Origin: Calonectria ilicicola
Taxonomy: Eukaryota > Ascomycota > Sordariomycetes > Hypocreales > Nectriaceae
Assembly: GCA_020809705.1 (NCBI GenBank)
Contig: CP085829.1
Location: 1,984,001-2,048,000 of the forward strand
DNA: 64,000 nucleotides
Direction of reading: 5' to 3'
Positions 46,009 to 57,100 of the stretch are shown here, piece by piece. How positions within the stretch are numbered: the first letter of the stretch is position 1; the number at the start of each line of letters is the position of its first letter. The position numbers and the translations under genes were made by a program. A model generated the notes under the pieces. The model had not been told where the DNA came from and did not search any database. It saw nothing but the letters and a program-made list of their open reading frames with translations.

Positions 46009-47515
46009 TTAACGGCTAACGTCTCGTCGAGCACCGTTGGGGTTGGGGACTACTGGGGGTCGGTTGAGCCTATCAATCATCGTCTTATCGATGTCGGTTT
46101 TATCTACCAGGTTGCTGAGGCTCATGACCGATGAGTTTCCTCCCTGCGATTGCTGGCTTGGGGCCTGCCCCTGTCGAGCGGGAGTCGAAGCTCCGCTGGA
46201 GCCATTTTGGGCCGTTGGGGAACGACCGCCAGGTGCTGACGCAGCGTAGTTTCCACCCGCAGTTTGCTGTGGCAGCGCGCTGCCCGAGGGGTTGCGTGGG
46301 CTCTGTCGAGCTCCGGGATATGGATAGCCAATTCCGCCTGGGCTGCTGTGGTTTGAAAATTCAGCTGGTGATCTCCTCCTGGGATCATCTTCCGCTGCAC
46401 CCCTGGGAGGAGGGAGTCTATACCCTTCATCTTGTTCTTCAGACGTCCTGCGTCGGCGTCTTCCTGCAATTTGACTGCCATCATCGGTTCTGGCGTCTCC
46501 GTAGGACGAGAAAGATTCAGTGGGAGATTGCACTGGAGGGGGGTAGTAGTTTGGTGGCGGCGCTGGCGCTGGGCCGGCCGCAGGGTGCTGCTGGTAAGGA
46601 CCTGGGGGAGGGGGCGCTGGGACTGAGCTTGGGGCCAGAGGCTGGCCGTACGCGCCAAAGAGCTGGGTGCCCGGTGGGACACCGCCAGGAACAGCAGAAA
46701 CTGGGATGAACGCAGTCGAGCTCGACGAGGAGACTGGTTGGAAAATGCACTCCTGATTCATTCTGGCACAGTTCTGACACTTGCCACCTGGTGCGCTCTG
46801 ATAGCCGCTGCATCGAATCTGGAATTGGTTAGCAGTGCGAATTGGATAACCTACGCAAGGTAGCACCTACTTTTCGCTTTCGGCAATATCTGCAAGCAAT
46901 CGAGGTGCGCTGCCTGGGAGCTGCCTGTGTTAACTGAGGGGCGGCACCTGGTCCCACGGGAGGATACTCGTAGACGCCGCTGGCGAGATGAGCGCGGTAA
47001 TCACGATAGCCAGGTGGAGGAGGTCCCTGAGGCGGGGGCTGTCCTCGATAGCCATAGTAAGGATCCGAAGGGTAGGGCTCCTGACCATAGCCTGCTGGAG
47101 GAGGACGGCGGTCGTCGTAGTAGGGGCCGCGCTGATCTGGTGGTGGATATGCCGAAGTTCGCGGATCAGACTGGGGCTGGAGTGGTGGAAGGTAAGGTGC
47201 CTGCTGGCCTGGTTGCTGCTGCTGGGGTGGTGGAGGCGGAGGCTGCTGCTGACCAGGTGGCGGGTAGCCGTTGACAGCATTGGGCGAGGCATACCTCGGG
47301 TCAGGATATCCCCGACCTGGAGCAGACGGAGGCCCGTAGCCGCGAGAATCGTGAATGGAAGGAAGAGTAACTGAGGCGGCCATGGTGGATGGAGATGCTT
47401 CTGCAGGTCGCTGGGTGTTGTCTGGGGGTGGTGGGTAGTGAGATTGGGTTCTGGGCTGGTTCTCCTCTAGACGATTGTGCTGAGGATACTCCTTTCGGTA
47501 GCTGTCGTCGGCCAT
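46009..47515 (-). CDS. Zn(II)2Cys6 transcription factor, Pro/Gln-rich
   Basis: Exons 47515-46871 and 46818-46009 encode 484 residues. The zinc cluster has cysteines at 208, 211, 218, 229, 232 and 239 (CX2CX6CX10CX2CX6C), with the usual basic residues after the second Cys (CRYCRKRKIRC). Such proteins bind CGG-type DNA sites in the nucleus. About 200 residues of Pro, Gln, Tyr and Gly-rich sequence precede the cluster and suggest an activation region. After it come further Pro/Ser-rich sequence, an Arg-rich patch that could be a nuclear signal (AGRRRRRTSEEQ), and a short hydrophobic/charged end (SLSNLVDKTDIDKTMIDRL) that may be a small interaction helix. No fungal_trans domain is visible. The 52-nt intron falls between Lys215 and Ile216, inside the zinc cluster. 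The start at the ATG of MADDSYRKEY has a good context; the open frame continues upstream without another ATG. Targets are unknown. Confidence 0.9.
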
Positions 47516-48560
47516 GCTACGTTGATGTGCAAGGGGCCGCTGACGGGCGGGTGCAGATGGTGGATTTAGATCCAAGAGCTCGTGGTGCGTTGTGGTTAAT
47601 GGCAGAGCTGCAATGAAGCATTTGTGAGCGGGAAAGGTAAGGGTGGAAGTGGTGGAGGTGGCGGCGGTAGTTGTAGTAGTAGTAGTTGCCGTTGGAATAC
47701 TCGCCGTGTGGTCGGGGCGGCCGATGGGACCGAGTCAAGAATGGGTGTCTCGGTTGGAGATGAGGGCGAATTCCAGAAGACAAGATAACCCACCAAGGTC
47801 TCCCGCGGGGTTTATGTTCCGAAGGAGAAAGGTGTCTCTGACGCAGAACGGGAAAGAGTGCAACGGGACAGGCCGAAGATTATATAGAGGTGAAACGAGG
47901 GATAGCGGATGGGATTTGATCCAGTGTGGGAAAGGATGAACCCCCGAAGGCCAGGGCAAGCAGGGCCAAACAAGGTGCGATGGATGCAGTGCAGTGCAGT
48001 ACGGTGCAGCGCAGTGCAGCAGCGCAGGTGGTAATGGGAAGTTTGGGTTTTTTGGGGTCTGGGTCTGGGGATTTTGAGGGGGTGGGTTTGGAAGAAGTAG
48101 TGGTAGCAGTGGGAGGCAGAGGATGCCAGGTTCCCAGATCCGGGGCGGAGAGGAGAGAGAGATGGATGTGGTAGCAGTGGTAAGTCGGCGGCGGAGGTGG
48201 TGTTAAAGGTGCAAGGTGCAAGAGTCGAGGCGGCCCTTGTACCTTGTGTGATGATGATGGATGAATGATGGGATGGGATGGGGCGGCCCAGAGAGGTCCG
48301 TCACGGGTTATTTTGGATTTTCTTTCTCCCCCTTCCCACAAGGTCGTCGGTCCAGGGAAGCAGCAGAGGGTGCAGCCAGAGGGAGAGAAAGAGAGCGAGA
48401 TGGAGAGAGGGTTGCGAGGGTAAAGAGGGTTAAGAGTAAGAAAGAGGCGGAGGAGGAGGGGGGGTGTGCAAGGGAAAGAGAGGGGGACGTGTGAACAGGA
48501 CTGCAGAAAGGATGGAAGTTTAGAGTGGGCAAGTGGCGGGGACAGAGGCGGGAATGTAAT
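47516..48560 (-). promoter_or_regulatory. Probable promoter and leader of the Pro/Gln-rich transcription factor
   Basis: On the minus strand this stretch is strongly C/T-rich (plus strand GGTGG, GAGAG, GGGATGG), the orientation expected for a leftward gene. It also holds a (GCAGT)n pentamer patch at 47985-48028 and a GATGG patch at 48269-48283. A 312-codon open frame here is low-complexity and judged spurious. Confidence 0.45.
47985..48028. repeat. (GCAGT)n pentanucleotide microsatellite
   Basis: About eight GCAGT/GGTGC/GCAGC units lie about 0.5 kb upstream of the transcription-factor start. Confidence 0.65.
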
Positions 48561-49081
48561 GGGACGGATGGCCCGGTGTCGTGCCGTTCCCAGGGAGCCG
48601 GCCCAGCTAGCACCTAGCAGTCTAGTGCCAAAACCCGCCGAGAAGAGAAAAAAAAAAAAAAAAGCGGCGAGGGGGGGCCAGTGAAGGAGGGGTGTGGTAG
48701 GATGAAAGGGCCAGGGCCAGGGCGTTTGCTCTGGCGTCAAGTCAAGGGCAAAGGGACCAGGGACGGCACAGAACCGACTGGGGGGGTGGACTACCACTGG
48801 CACCCAACACCGGAGCAAGGTCGCAGAGGCTTGCTAGGCGAGCTGGCTGCCGACCGGGGCTGCTCAGAGGCTTGGAAGCCCTCTTTTTTTGGGGCTTGTG
48901 GTTGTGAGGCTTTAGTATACCAGAGATGATGGCGTTGGGGGGCTTGCTTGGGGCTCTGGGTCCCTTGCGGAGACGGTGACGGCGACGGCGCTCAAGTCTG
49001 TTGCCTCTTCCCTAAGTGCCGGGTCTCGAATATCCAGCTGTCTGTACGTTGGTAGGTCTGGCTCCCGTTGTGGTTTTCTTA

Positions 49082-49162
49082 CTGCTGCTGTTATTATTAT
49101 TATTATTATTGTTGTTGTTGTTGCCGTTGGTGGTGGTGGTGGAGGAGGTGGTGGAGGTGGTT
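49082..49162. repeat. Compound trinucleotide repeat CTG-TTA-TTG-GGT-GGA
   Basis: Five different triplet repeats follow one another, each differing from the last by one or two bases. This looks like stepwise mutation and expansion within one slippage-prone locus. Confidence 0.8.
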
Positions 49163-51723
49163 GTCCCTCAACGCGTCCTGGATGGGGAGGCTGCAGCAAC
49201 CTGCAACCTCGGTCTCGAGTACAGGGTCTTCTTTTCTTTTTCCATCACTACCTATCTATTTACCGTACAGAGAAGCGAACCAAAGTAATAAAAAAAAATA
49301 AACAACACAAAAAAGATGAGGCGGCCCAATGCAAGGCAATGTTAGGGCCAAGCGAGGGAATATGCCTGCCTACCACAGTACGTGTTAGACTTTTTCTGTA
49401 AGCAGGAATGTCTGCCGACCACAACTCAACGGGGACGGCGCCTCCCTCGCAGTGTCTGTTCTGGCCCGTCTGTCTGTCTGTCTGTCTTGCTCCGCCAGAT
49501 GTCTTGCGCTCGATGACTCGCTCGACATAGATGGGCGGTTCAGAATGCAGATGAGCGTGGTCCACTTGGCCGTTGCCGACTTTACATTACCCGCTGTGTT
49601 GGCCGGTTGTTGGTTCACGCATTCACATTCCCCCTCACACCATGACACCGCAACACGCTTGGGCGAGACCCTGCACTGCAGCCTTGGGAGGCGACATTGA
49701 GCCTCGTCAAAGCATGGTGCTGCAGGCCAAAAAGAAAAAAAAAACAAAAGGGCCACCCAGGCAGGCGATCAAATTGGGAGGGGTCAGACAACACCACAGG
49801 AACCCGCAGCAGCAGCAAGCAGCATGCGGCAAAGACTCGTTTGGGTTTTCGTCTTCGTAGTCATTGTAGTCGTCGTCCCGGACAAAAGTTCGGTAGGTTT
49901 GCCCACCGCCCGCCATCCACCGCCACCCGCAGGCGCCTGGCGGTATCCAGCATACGCTCACTCACTGCGTGGCAGTCCGCGGCCAATGGCTAGCGGCTGA
50001 GATTGATCCGAGGAGGGTTGAAGGGAAGGGGGGGCAAGCAGATTGACTGTAAACATACCTGGGTAGCGAGATGCCGTTGGGTGGTGGTCTCTGCGGAGGT
50101 GAGAGGGAAAAGAGGTGAAGGGGAAAAAAAGCAAGAGAGAGATGACAGAAAGCGTGCAGATGGGAGGGGCGTGTGAGAGCAACAGAGTGGGCAAGTGTGA
50201 CTTCTTGGTTGGATGTTTCGAGGCCTTGTCGTGCGTCTGTCCCAGCGGAATGGACGAGCTATGTCAAGGTCAGGCCAGGCCGGGCATGGTCTGCGCCAGT
50301 TACAGCGAGGTGCAGGAAGGATGCCGGGCAGGTCCTGGATGAGACAAGCAGAAGACGATGTACCAGGCCAGGCTGTCGGTTGCGGGAGGGGGCCAGATGT
50401 TGCGTCCACAGGGCAGCATTCATGTGGCTCTGGGGCGTAGCTGCGGCGCTCTCACGGGTGTATCTACATGTAAGGTGGTTGATGTGTCTGATCAAAAAGT
50501 TACCCGATCAAAACGCAGCTGCAGTCACAGGCGGCGGACCACACACGCAGCGCAGCTCAGTGCGAGCGGGCGACGGCGGTGGGTGGGCGGTGTTGGGTGG
50601 GCGGCGTGATGGTGGAGTCGGCGACGACGGGTGCAGCAAGGTCAGTCAATCAGTAAGGTGGTAGGGAGGCTGAAAAGAAAAAAAAAGCATGGCATGGCAT
50701 AACATGCATGGGACGGTACGGTATTACAGAGCCATGTACAATGTCACCAAGTACCATGTGTGCCTCTTTGTACATGGCTGGGGCTGGAACTGGAACACGC
50801 AGGAGAAAAAGAAACAAGGAATCAGAAAATTAAAAATAATGCCACCCAGAAAAGTGACCGAGCCAGTTTGCCTTACTTTTCCACACCTTGCTTTGCCTTC
50901 CTGGCTCGACCGGTCGGACCCGGGCCAGGTCAGGAACGGAATCACGGCGGAGAAGGAGTGTTTGACAAGACTATCAACCGATACAGGCCGGCGCTAGCGG
51001 TGATGCCCCAAGGGAAGCGTCACGTCGACGTTTCCCAAGAGGGGGAACAACCCTCTAAAACAGGCGCTGGTCCCGCTAAACGAGGGTGGGTGAGCAAGGT
51101 CGGAACGATTGGAGGTGGTTCGCCGGGGTACAGTGCGAGAGGTGCGTGTGAGTCGAGATGGTGGATGGTGGGTGCGTGGACGTGCGTGTGAGTGTGTGAG
51201 CGTGGTGAGGGATTGATGGAGGGAGGATGCATCGGCCGTCGAATGAATGCAGGTGAACGAATCGAGGGTTGACAAAGAAACCCCGACCGTCTCTCTCCAA
51301 GCTCTAGCTCAAGAGCAGACCACCACCTCGAGAAAGACGGCAGACGAGGAAACACGCCCACATCACATCTGGACATGATGGTTGGAGGTGCATTGAGCGG
51401 GAGCACAGCCCGCGAGGGTGACGTGGAGCAGCGTGTTGATCAGAGCCCCGATTTCAGCCCAGATCCAAAAGCCACCAGGAAAAGCAGAAGCAAAAATCAG
51501 ATGTACACCCAGTACTGCTGCAGTGGTAGCAGAACTGGTGAGAGATGATGGGTGGATGCATGCATCCATGGATGGGATGTGAGCGGTGCCCGTCGAGCTG
51601 CAAGTGGATTCGCCAATCAGCACTTGACCGGGCGCTGCTGGGGCGCGTTGCCAGGCCCTCTCTTCTGGGACCTTCTTTGCTGGGGCCCTTGGGGTCAGGT
51701 TCCTGTCATGGCCGGCAGGCTTT

Positions 51724-51738
51724 GGGGGGGGAGGGGGG
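51724..51738 (+). other. Long G runs with quadruplex potential
   Basis: Two G runs of six to eight bases are separated by a single A, and more G runs lie nearby. Long G runs can supply several tetrad strands each. The DNA is non-coding. Confidence 0.5.
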
Positions 51739-51895
51739 TTTTCCATGGACGGGCAGGCCCTGGAGGGCTCGGTCGCCGCTGCGTGGTCTGGGGTCCCGCG
51801 CTTGTTCCCGACAGCGGGTTGCAGAGGCGGCCGCAGGCTGCACGACCATTGTGTGCGAGTGTGTGGGTGGGTGTGCAAGGGTGTGAGCTCTGCTT

Positions 51896-51929
51896 GGTGC
51901 TGGTGCTGGTGCTGGTGCCGGTGCTGGTG
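51896..51929. repeat. (GGTGCT)n hexanucleotide repeat
   Basis: Five to six GGTGCT units lie in tandem with one C variant, in non-coding DNA. Confidence 0.7.
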
Positions 51930-52450
51930 TCGAGGAGATGGGAAAAGCAGAGCAGAGGGAGAGAGGCATGTGGCGTGCAGTGAGTGTGTGTAGTGCGTAG
52001 TGTGTAGGGAGGGGGGTGTCGCCCAGCAAGCAAGCAAGCATGTGGGTGTGTGTTGGCCGACGACATTGCGTTGGCCCGGGCGGCGTGCACCTAGGGCGGC
52101 CTGGACGTCAGTACAGTATTGGAATCGTCGGCGCACACATGCACACACGCACCACATACCTACCTACTTACCTCGCAATCATGATGAGGTTGGGCTTTGA
52201 TGGGGGAAGCGCCGGAGGCAAACAAACATGGCCCTAAGTATACATCAACGTGGATCATGCCGCGGTCCTTGGACCGTAGGCAAGGGCTTAGACGTGGGAC
52301 TGGAACTGGGCTCTGTGGGGTTGTCAGAACGGATTCGGCTAGTTTCCCACTTGCCCGATGTGCTATGCTGTCACTCATGCAGCCGTTCTCGACCGCGCTG
52401 TTTCTGACTCCTCTATTGACAGACTGTTGATCTTGGTGCAACTGTTGGTT

Positions 52451-52472
52451 CTTGTCTTGTCTTGTCTTGTCT
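52451..52472. repeat. (CTTGT)n pentanucleotide microsatellite
   Basis: Four perfect CTTGT units plus a partial one. Confidence 0.75.
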
Positions 52473-52660
52473 AACCCATTTTTAGCTTTCTTGACACACA
52501 CACACGTACACAACGCCCCAGAAAGAAGCAAACCCTCGACCCTCGACCGTCGCCTTCGCTCTGACGCTGACCTCCCAAGCCAACAAGGCAAAACATGTAC
52601 GAGACAGAGAACAATGCTAGCACCTTCCCACTCGATAAACCTATTGTCCACTTCTGGGTC

Positions 52661-52707
52661 CCATAGCTATAGCTATAGCTATATCCATGACCATAGCCAT
52701 AGCCACC
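52661..52707. repeat. TATAGC / CCATAG hexanucleotide repeat
   Basis: Self-complementary AGCTATAGCT units pass into CCATAG units. The first half could extrude as a short cruciform. Confidence 0.65.
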
Positions 52708-54123
52708 AAGATTTACCTTGCTTGCCGGCACCAGCCCACTTCTTCGTTTCTCAATCCACCCGGTTGAGACCTACATGCACTCGACCCCCCGGCCGGCATC
52801 TGGTCTCGCGGCGATTTAGACTCCATCGTTGCCGTCGCTTTTTATCACCGACATCCCCGTTCATAATTACGAGTTGCTCCAGCAAGCAAGGGAGACCGCT
52901 TTAGGCTTGTTTCTCGACTTCCGAAACCGTGTCTCGTCTTGGCAAAACATGCGTAGGAGCAAGCTCCACGCCGGTCAGGAAGTGGTCGGCGACTGTTCAA
53001 TTTTTCCGTCCTGTTAGATAACGCCAACATGCATCTACCGTCTAATTTTCCATATCTGAACTGCCATGTCATATGGGCCAAATTGAGACTTGCAGCCGCT
53101 GATGGAGATTGAAACCCCAATGTAGAGACCGGGTAGTCGCAGGCGGTCAAGGGGCCGAGAAGCAGATTAATTGAGGTCAATAAGGATTCGTTCGGCTCAA
53201 TATAGACGAATGTGAAATGTCAACATGTCGACCAAGTTGCAGCATGTCATCCCTGCCAGAAATTTTATGAACGGTCGAGATGGTCAATCCCGCGCATCTG
53301 GCGCTGCCAACGAGGAACGGTCCGTTCAAAGAGCTGGGGTCGACGCCTCTCTATCCAGGACCCAAAAGCCCGATGCTAGGGGCCACTGTCACCTTGCAAC
53401 AGAATATGAGAGCCGCTAGAGCTCGCTACGGCAATGTTGGTGTTAGCGAGGCCCTTGTCCCGGGGGTGATACACATTTGGTACCTTGCGGCGAAGCGGCA
53501 AGACGGGGGGCAAAATCCCACCAGCATCGTTGATTCGGTGGGAGAGCAAGCGGCAACGTCCATCCATCTCAGACGCACGCTGAGCTGGGCATACACACCA
53601 CGGTACGTACCGGTTGAAAGGGCACTTAACTTGGCGGGACCCCGCGACCAAGTGACGTGCCGCGCTCGTACAGTAGTGCGCGGCAGCAGCGCGCGCACGG
53701 GAGGGCGGGAAGTAGGGATGGTCAGAAAGGAAGTAAATACAACACTGGGAATAGAGGCTGAGACATGGGACTGGCGCGGGGCTCCAGCCTGCACTGCACT
53801 GGTAAGTGTTGACATGTAATGTATGTACTGCGGCAGCGGGAACCGAGGGGCCATGGCGCCCACCCACTCACCGCCCGCCCCCATATGGGACGAAGGCATC
53901 ATCACGCCGCACGAGAGGAGGGGGAAAACCACTCTGGGTCGGTGCCAAGATGCGGGAACATGCGCGAAGTATTGAATCGGGATCGATTCTTCTTCTCGCT
54001 GTTCCATTGTGTTGGATCGGGATCTGTAGTGGGTGTGGAACATGATCCCATTGTCCCATCGCCAGGCCGCGGACAAGGAAAAGAAAAAAAAGAAAAGTAA
54101 AAAAAAAAAACAAGGAAAAAGGA

Positions 54124-54144
54124 TGGTGGTGGTGGTGGTGGTGG

Positions 54145-54184
<40 letters not shown>
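54124..54184. repeat. (GGT)n(TTG)n trinucleotide repeat
   Basis: About six GGT units pass directly into about 14 TTG units. Minus-strand translations give poly-Thr or poly-Asn/His, which explains the spurious open frames here. Confidence 0.9.
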
Positions 54185-57100
54185 CTCCCATCTCACACCT
54201 CCTATTCCTTGATTTCTTTGTTCCCTGGCGCTTCTTTCTTTTTTTTCTTCTCCCATGTCAGCCCATGCAGTCATTGCTGCCTCCCTCTGTAACAGTAACC
54301 AATGCGCCCTTCCCTCTTCCTAATCGTAAACAGGCGACCTGCGTTTCAATTTGATTCCTCGGCCCCCCCCCCCTGGGCGAGACGTTGCAAAAGATCATCC
54401 ACCGACCGCCTCTCCGAAGATCTCGATGTACCCACACCTGCCAAGTCTCCTGCTACCGTTGCGCTGTTGACGCTGAGTAACAACCAGCAAGTGTCTTGCT
54501 CCCCGGGACTCACCTCTGCTGGGATCATGTTGTGGATTTCGGAAATCTGACAGGTCACCCGTTCCTCGTGGGTTGGTAACCACCAGTGGGGCCTGCTGTC
54601 CTAGGCCCAACAATCTCCCCTTGCTTTAATTCTCCCGCCAGGAATGGGGGTGTCTTGGGGCTTAGCCTTGGCTCTCCTCGCCCTACCCGCTCATCACTTG
54701 CATCCCAAACAGCGCTGAAGCAGGTGATTCTTTTGGTCCAAGATACGTCGTCGCGTCACTCCTAGGCCACGAGTTGCATGCGAAGTGAAACTTCATGGCT
54801 CCGATCCCACAATGTATCTCATCCGTGTGTGCCAGCTCATCCGGGTAGAGAGGCCAGCATGGATCCGAAAGGCCATCATTCAGCCACTGTGCTCACATCA
54901 ACCGGCCAACCCGGTGCCGACCAGATACACTTTTCTTTTCGCCTAGTTTCAAGCTGCTTGCTCAAAGACTCGAGATGCAGTACTGGACATGATGGTGGGT
55001 GGTAAAGTTGGAGGCCCAGACTGTGAGGCCCTAGACTTGTCTCGGAATAGCGCCAATCCTTTTCTTTTCTTGGATGAGGAGGCGGGTGGGCAGGCAGCCC
55101 TCGAGCTATCACCAATGTCGGCGGACTGCAGGAAAACTGCACCTTCATCCCATCCTACCCTGCATCCCAGCGACCAACTTGCGATGATACAATGTACTGG
55201 CTTCTCCTGCAGCCCAATGGCGACCATGGTGCGTCCTGCTTCAGATATCCTGGCCACTGCAGTCTTAAGCCGGTGTTTCGCAACTATAATGACTTGTCGA
55301 CTGATTTAGGCTGGTCAGATGAGCGGGGGGATGGCTAGAATTTTCCGTCGCAAGTGGAAGCGGTGCAATACCACCTCCTGCTCGGAAGGGGGGTCATTAT
55401 TACCAATATTGTGTCGTCTTATGCAGATTCAACTGCAATGCCAGCATGCATGTGGCTTCCACCAATGCCACAAAGTCATGATTTTGCAATAATCCGTCAT
55501 TCATTACCGTCGAATACCGCTGCCATGAGTGAGATGAAATGGGCCCCGGCTGAATCAAACCCCCCCACAGACCAGGCCCCCATGGTGGCATCTCCCGTCT
55601 GCATTGCGGTTCAACCCGCAACTCTGAAGATAGCGCCGGGTCTGACGGCCAGACTGGACGGTGAAACCCCAGTTTGTCCCCCGCCACAAGGTTGCTGGTA
55701 TGGAGTACCCAACTACAGCACCAAGGGCTGACCCAGGTACCAGCTTGGCCAAATGGGAACTCTTGCGCTTTCGTGCGGGTTGTGCCCTGAGCTGGCGTCA
55801 CTCTGGGGCGGGTTCTGGGTGACAAGTGCCCACTCAACTCGTGGGCAATGTCGATCTGGCTCGGTTCCGTCCTTCGCCCCCCTCCTGACGCATTGCTTCC
55901 CCGACTGAGGCTTTGGAGGCTTGCCATGGCTGACCAGTCACCGGCCAAACTGCACACAGTACTCGTACAACTCATCCCAGCAGCACGGATGCGATGCGCC
56001 TTAGATCGGGCTATTATTGCTTCTTGAGCCTACCGTACCCACTGAAATTGCGACTTTGTTCGGGGGCGTCTGATGCTGATCCACCCTCCCACCCTCCGCA
56101 CTTTTCACCTCTCTCGGAATGGCGGGTTGAAGCATCTCGCCAATCCCCATTGTGATGCAACCCTCCCAGTGCTAGAGCGTCCTCTCCATGAAGACGAGGG
56201 AGTGATCGCATGGTACGGGCCAATTGACCTGCTGGGGGGGTTTTTCCTTCCTTTTTTCCCCTCCCACTTCGAAATCATGTCTCTCTGCCACGGGCGGCTG
56301 GGGATCGGGGATTTCTATTCTGATCGAAACTCCGTGTTGAAATCGTATGGTGCCCCGCAGGAACTCAAAGCATTGTCACTGTGCAGTCTGCCACCCACAT
56401 CACCGATTCCAATGGCGGGCGTCGGATATGCGACAGCGCAAGGGTGTTCCGTGCCCATGGCCCAATGATGTTAGGAGGGGAGATAAATGATCGGCGCATG
56501 TACTCTAAAGTTTGATGTGTTGTAATGAGGCTGCCATCTGTGAACAGCTACACGTCCCGGGCCGCCTAAAGCCCTAGGTGTTTCTCAAGGAGAAGAAGCT
56601 TCACAGCCTCGTATCCACACCACCGTCCCAACAAGCCCCAAAGCCGCCGCTCGTGCATCGCGTCATTGTCAGACATGATAATTGGGCACCCGATCACGGA
56701 GCTGACCGAGCCACCAGTTCATAACAAGGGATTGGTACTGTGCTCGTCAGCATACGGTGGATCACTTGGTCACGTCGGCGGCGATGTTTGGGGCTTATCA
56801 TGGTCAAATGGTCATGCACTGCTAACGATTGCCGGAATCCGTTGTGTGTCACGAACCTTTCTGTGGAGCTTTACTACCGATTCTCTGGGAACGCGAAAAA
56901 AAAAAAAATTGCTAAAAACTTGGCCGCTACCAACGACGGCCCTGGCCGGCGACTAACTGCAAACCAATCACCCACCAGAAGTCCAATGGGCAACCCTAGT
57001 CCAGCCCATGGTGCGGGAGGGGCTGTTGGTGCTGGAGGTGCTGAGCAATGAGAGACGATTCCGGGGGGGTGTCTGATGCCATGCAGCACCCCAGTGACCG

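Noticed and set aside
47880..48818. 312-codon minus-strand open frame upstream of the Zn2Cys6 factor
   Set aside because: Pro/Leu/Ser-rich translation of a C/T-rich strand with a poly-Phe stretch; best read as promoter or leader.
53426..54274. 282-codon minus-strand open frame with poly-Thr
   Set aside because: Much of it is the translated TTG/GGT microsatellite and a T run; no domain is visible.
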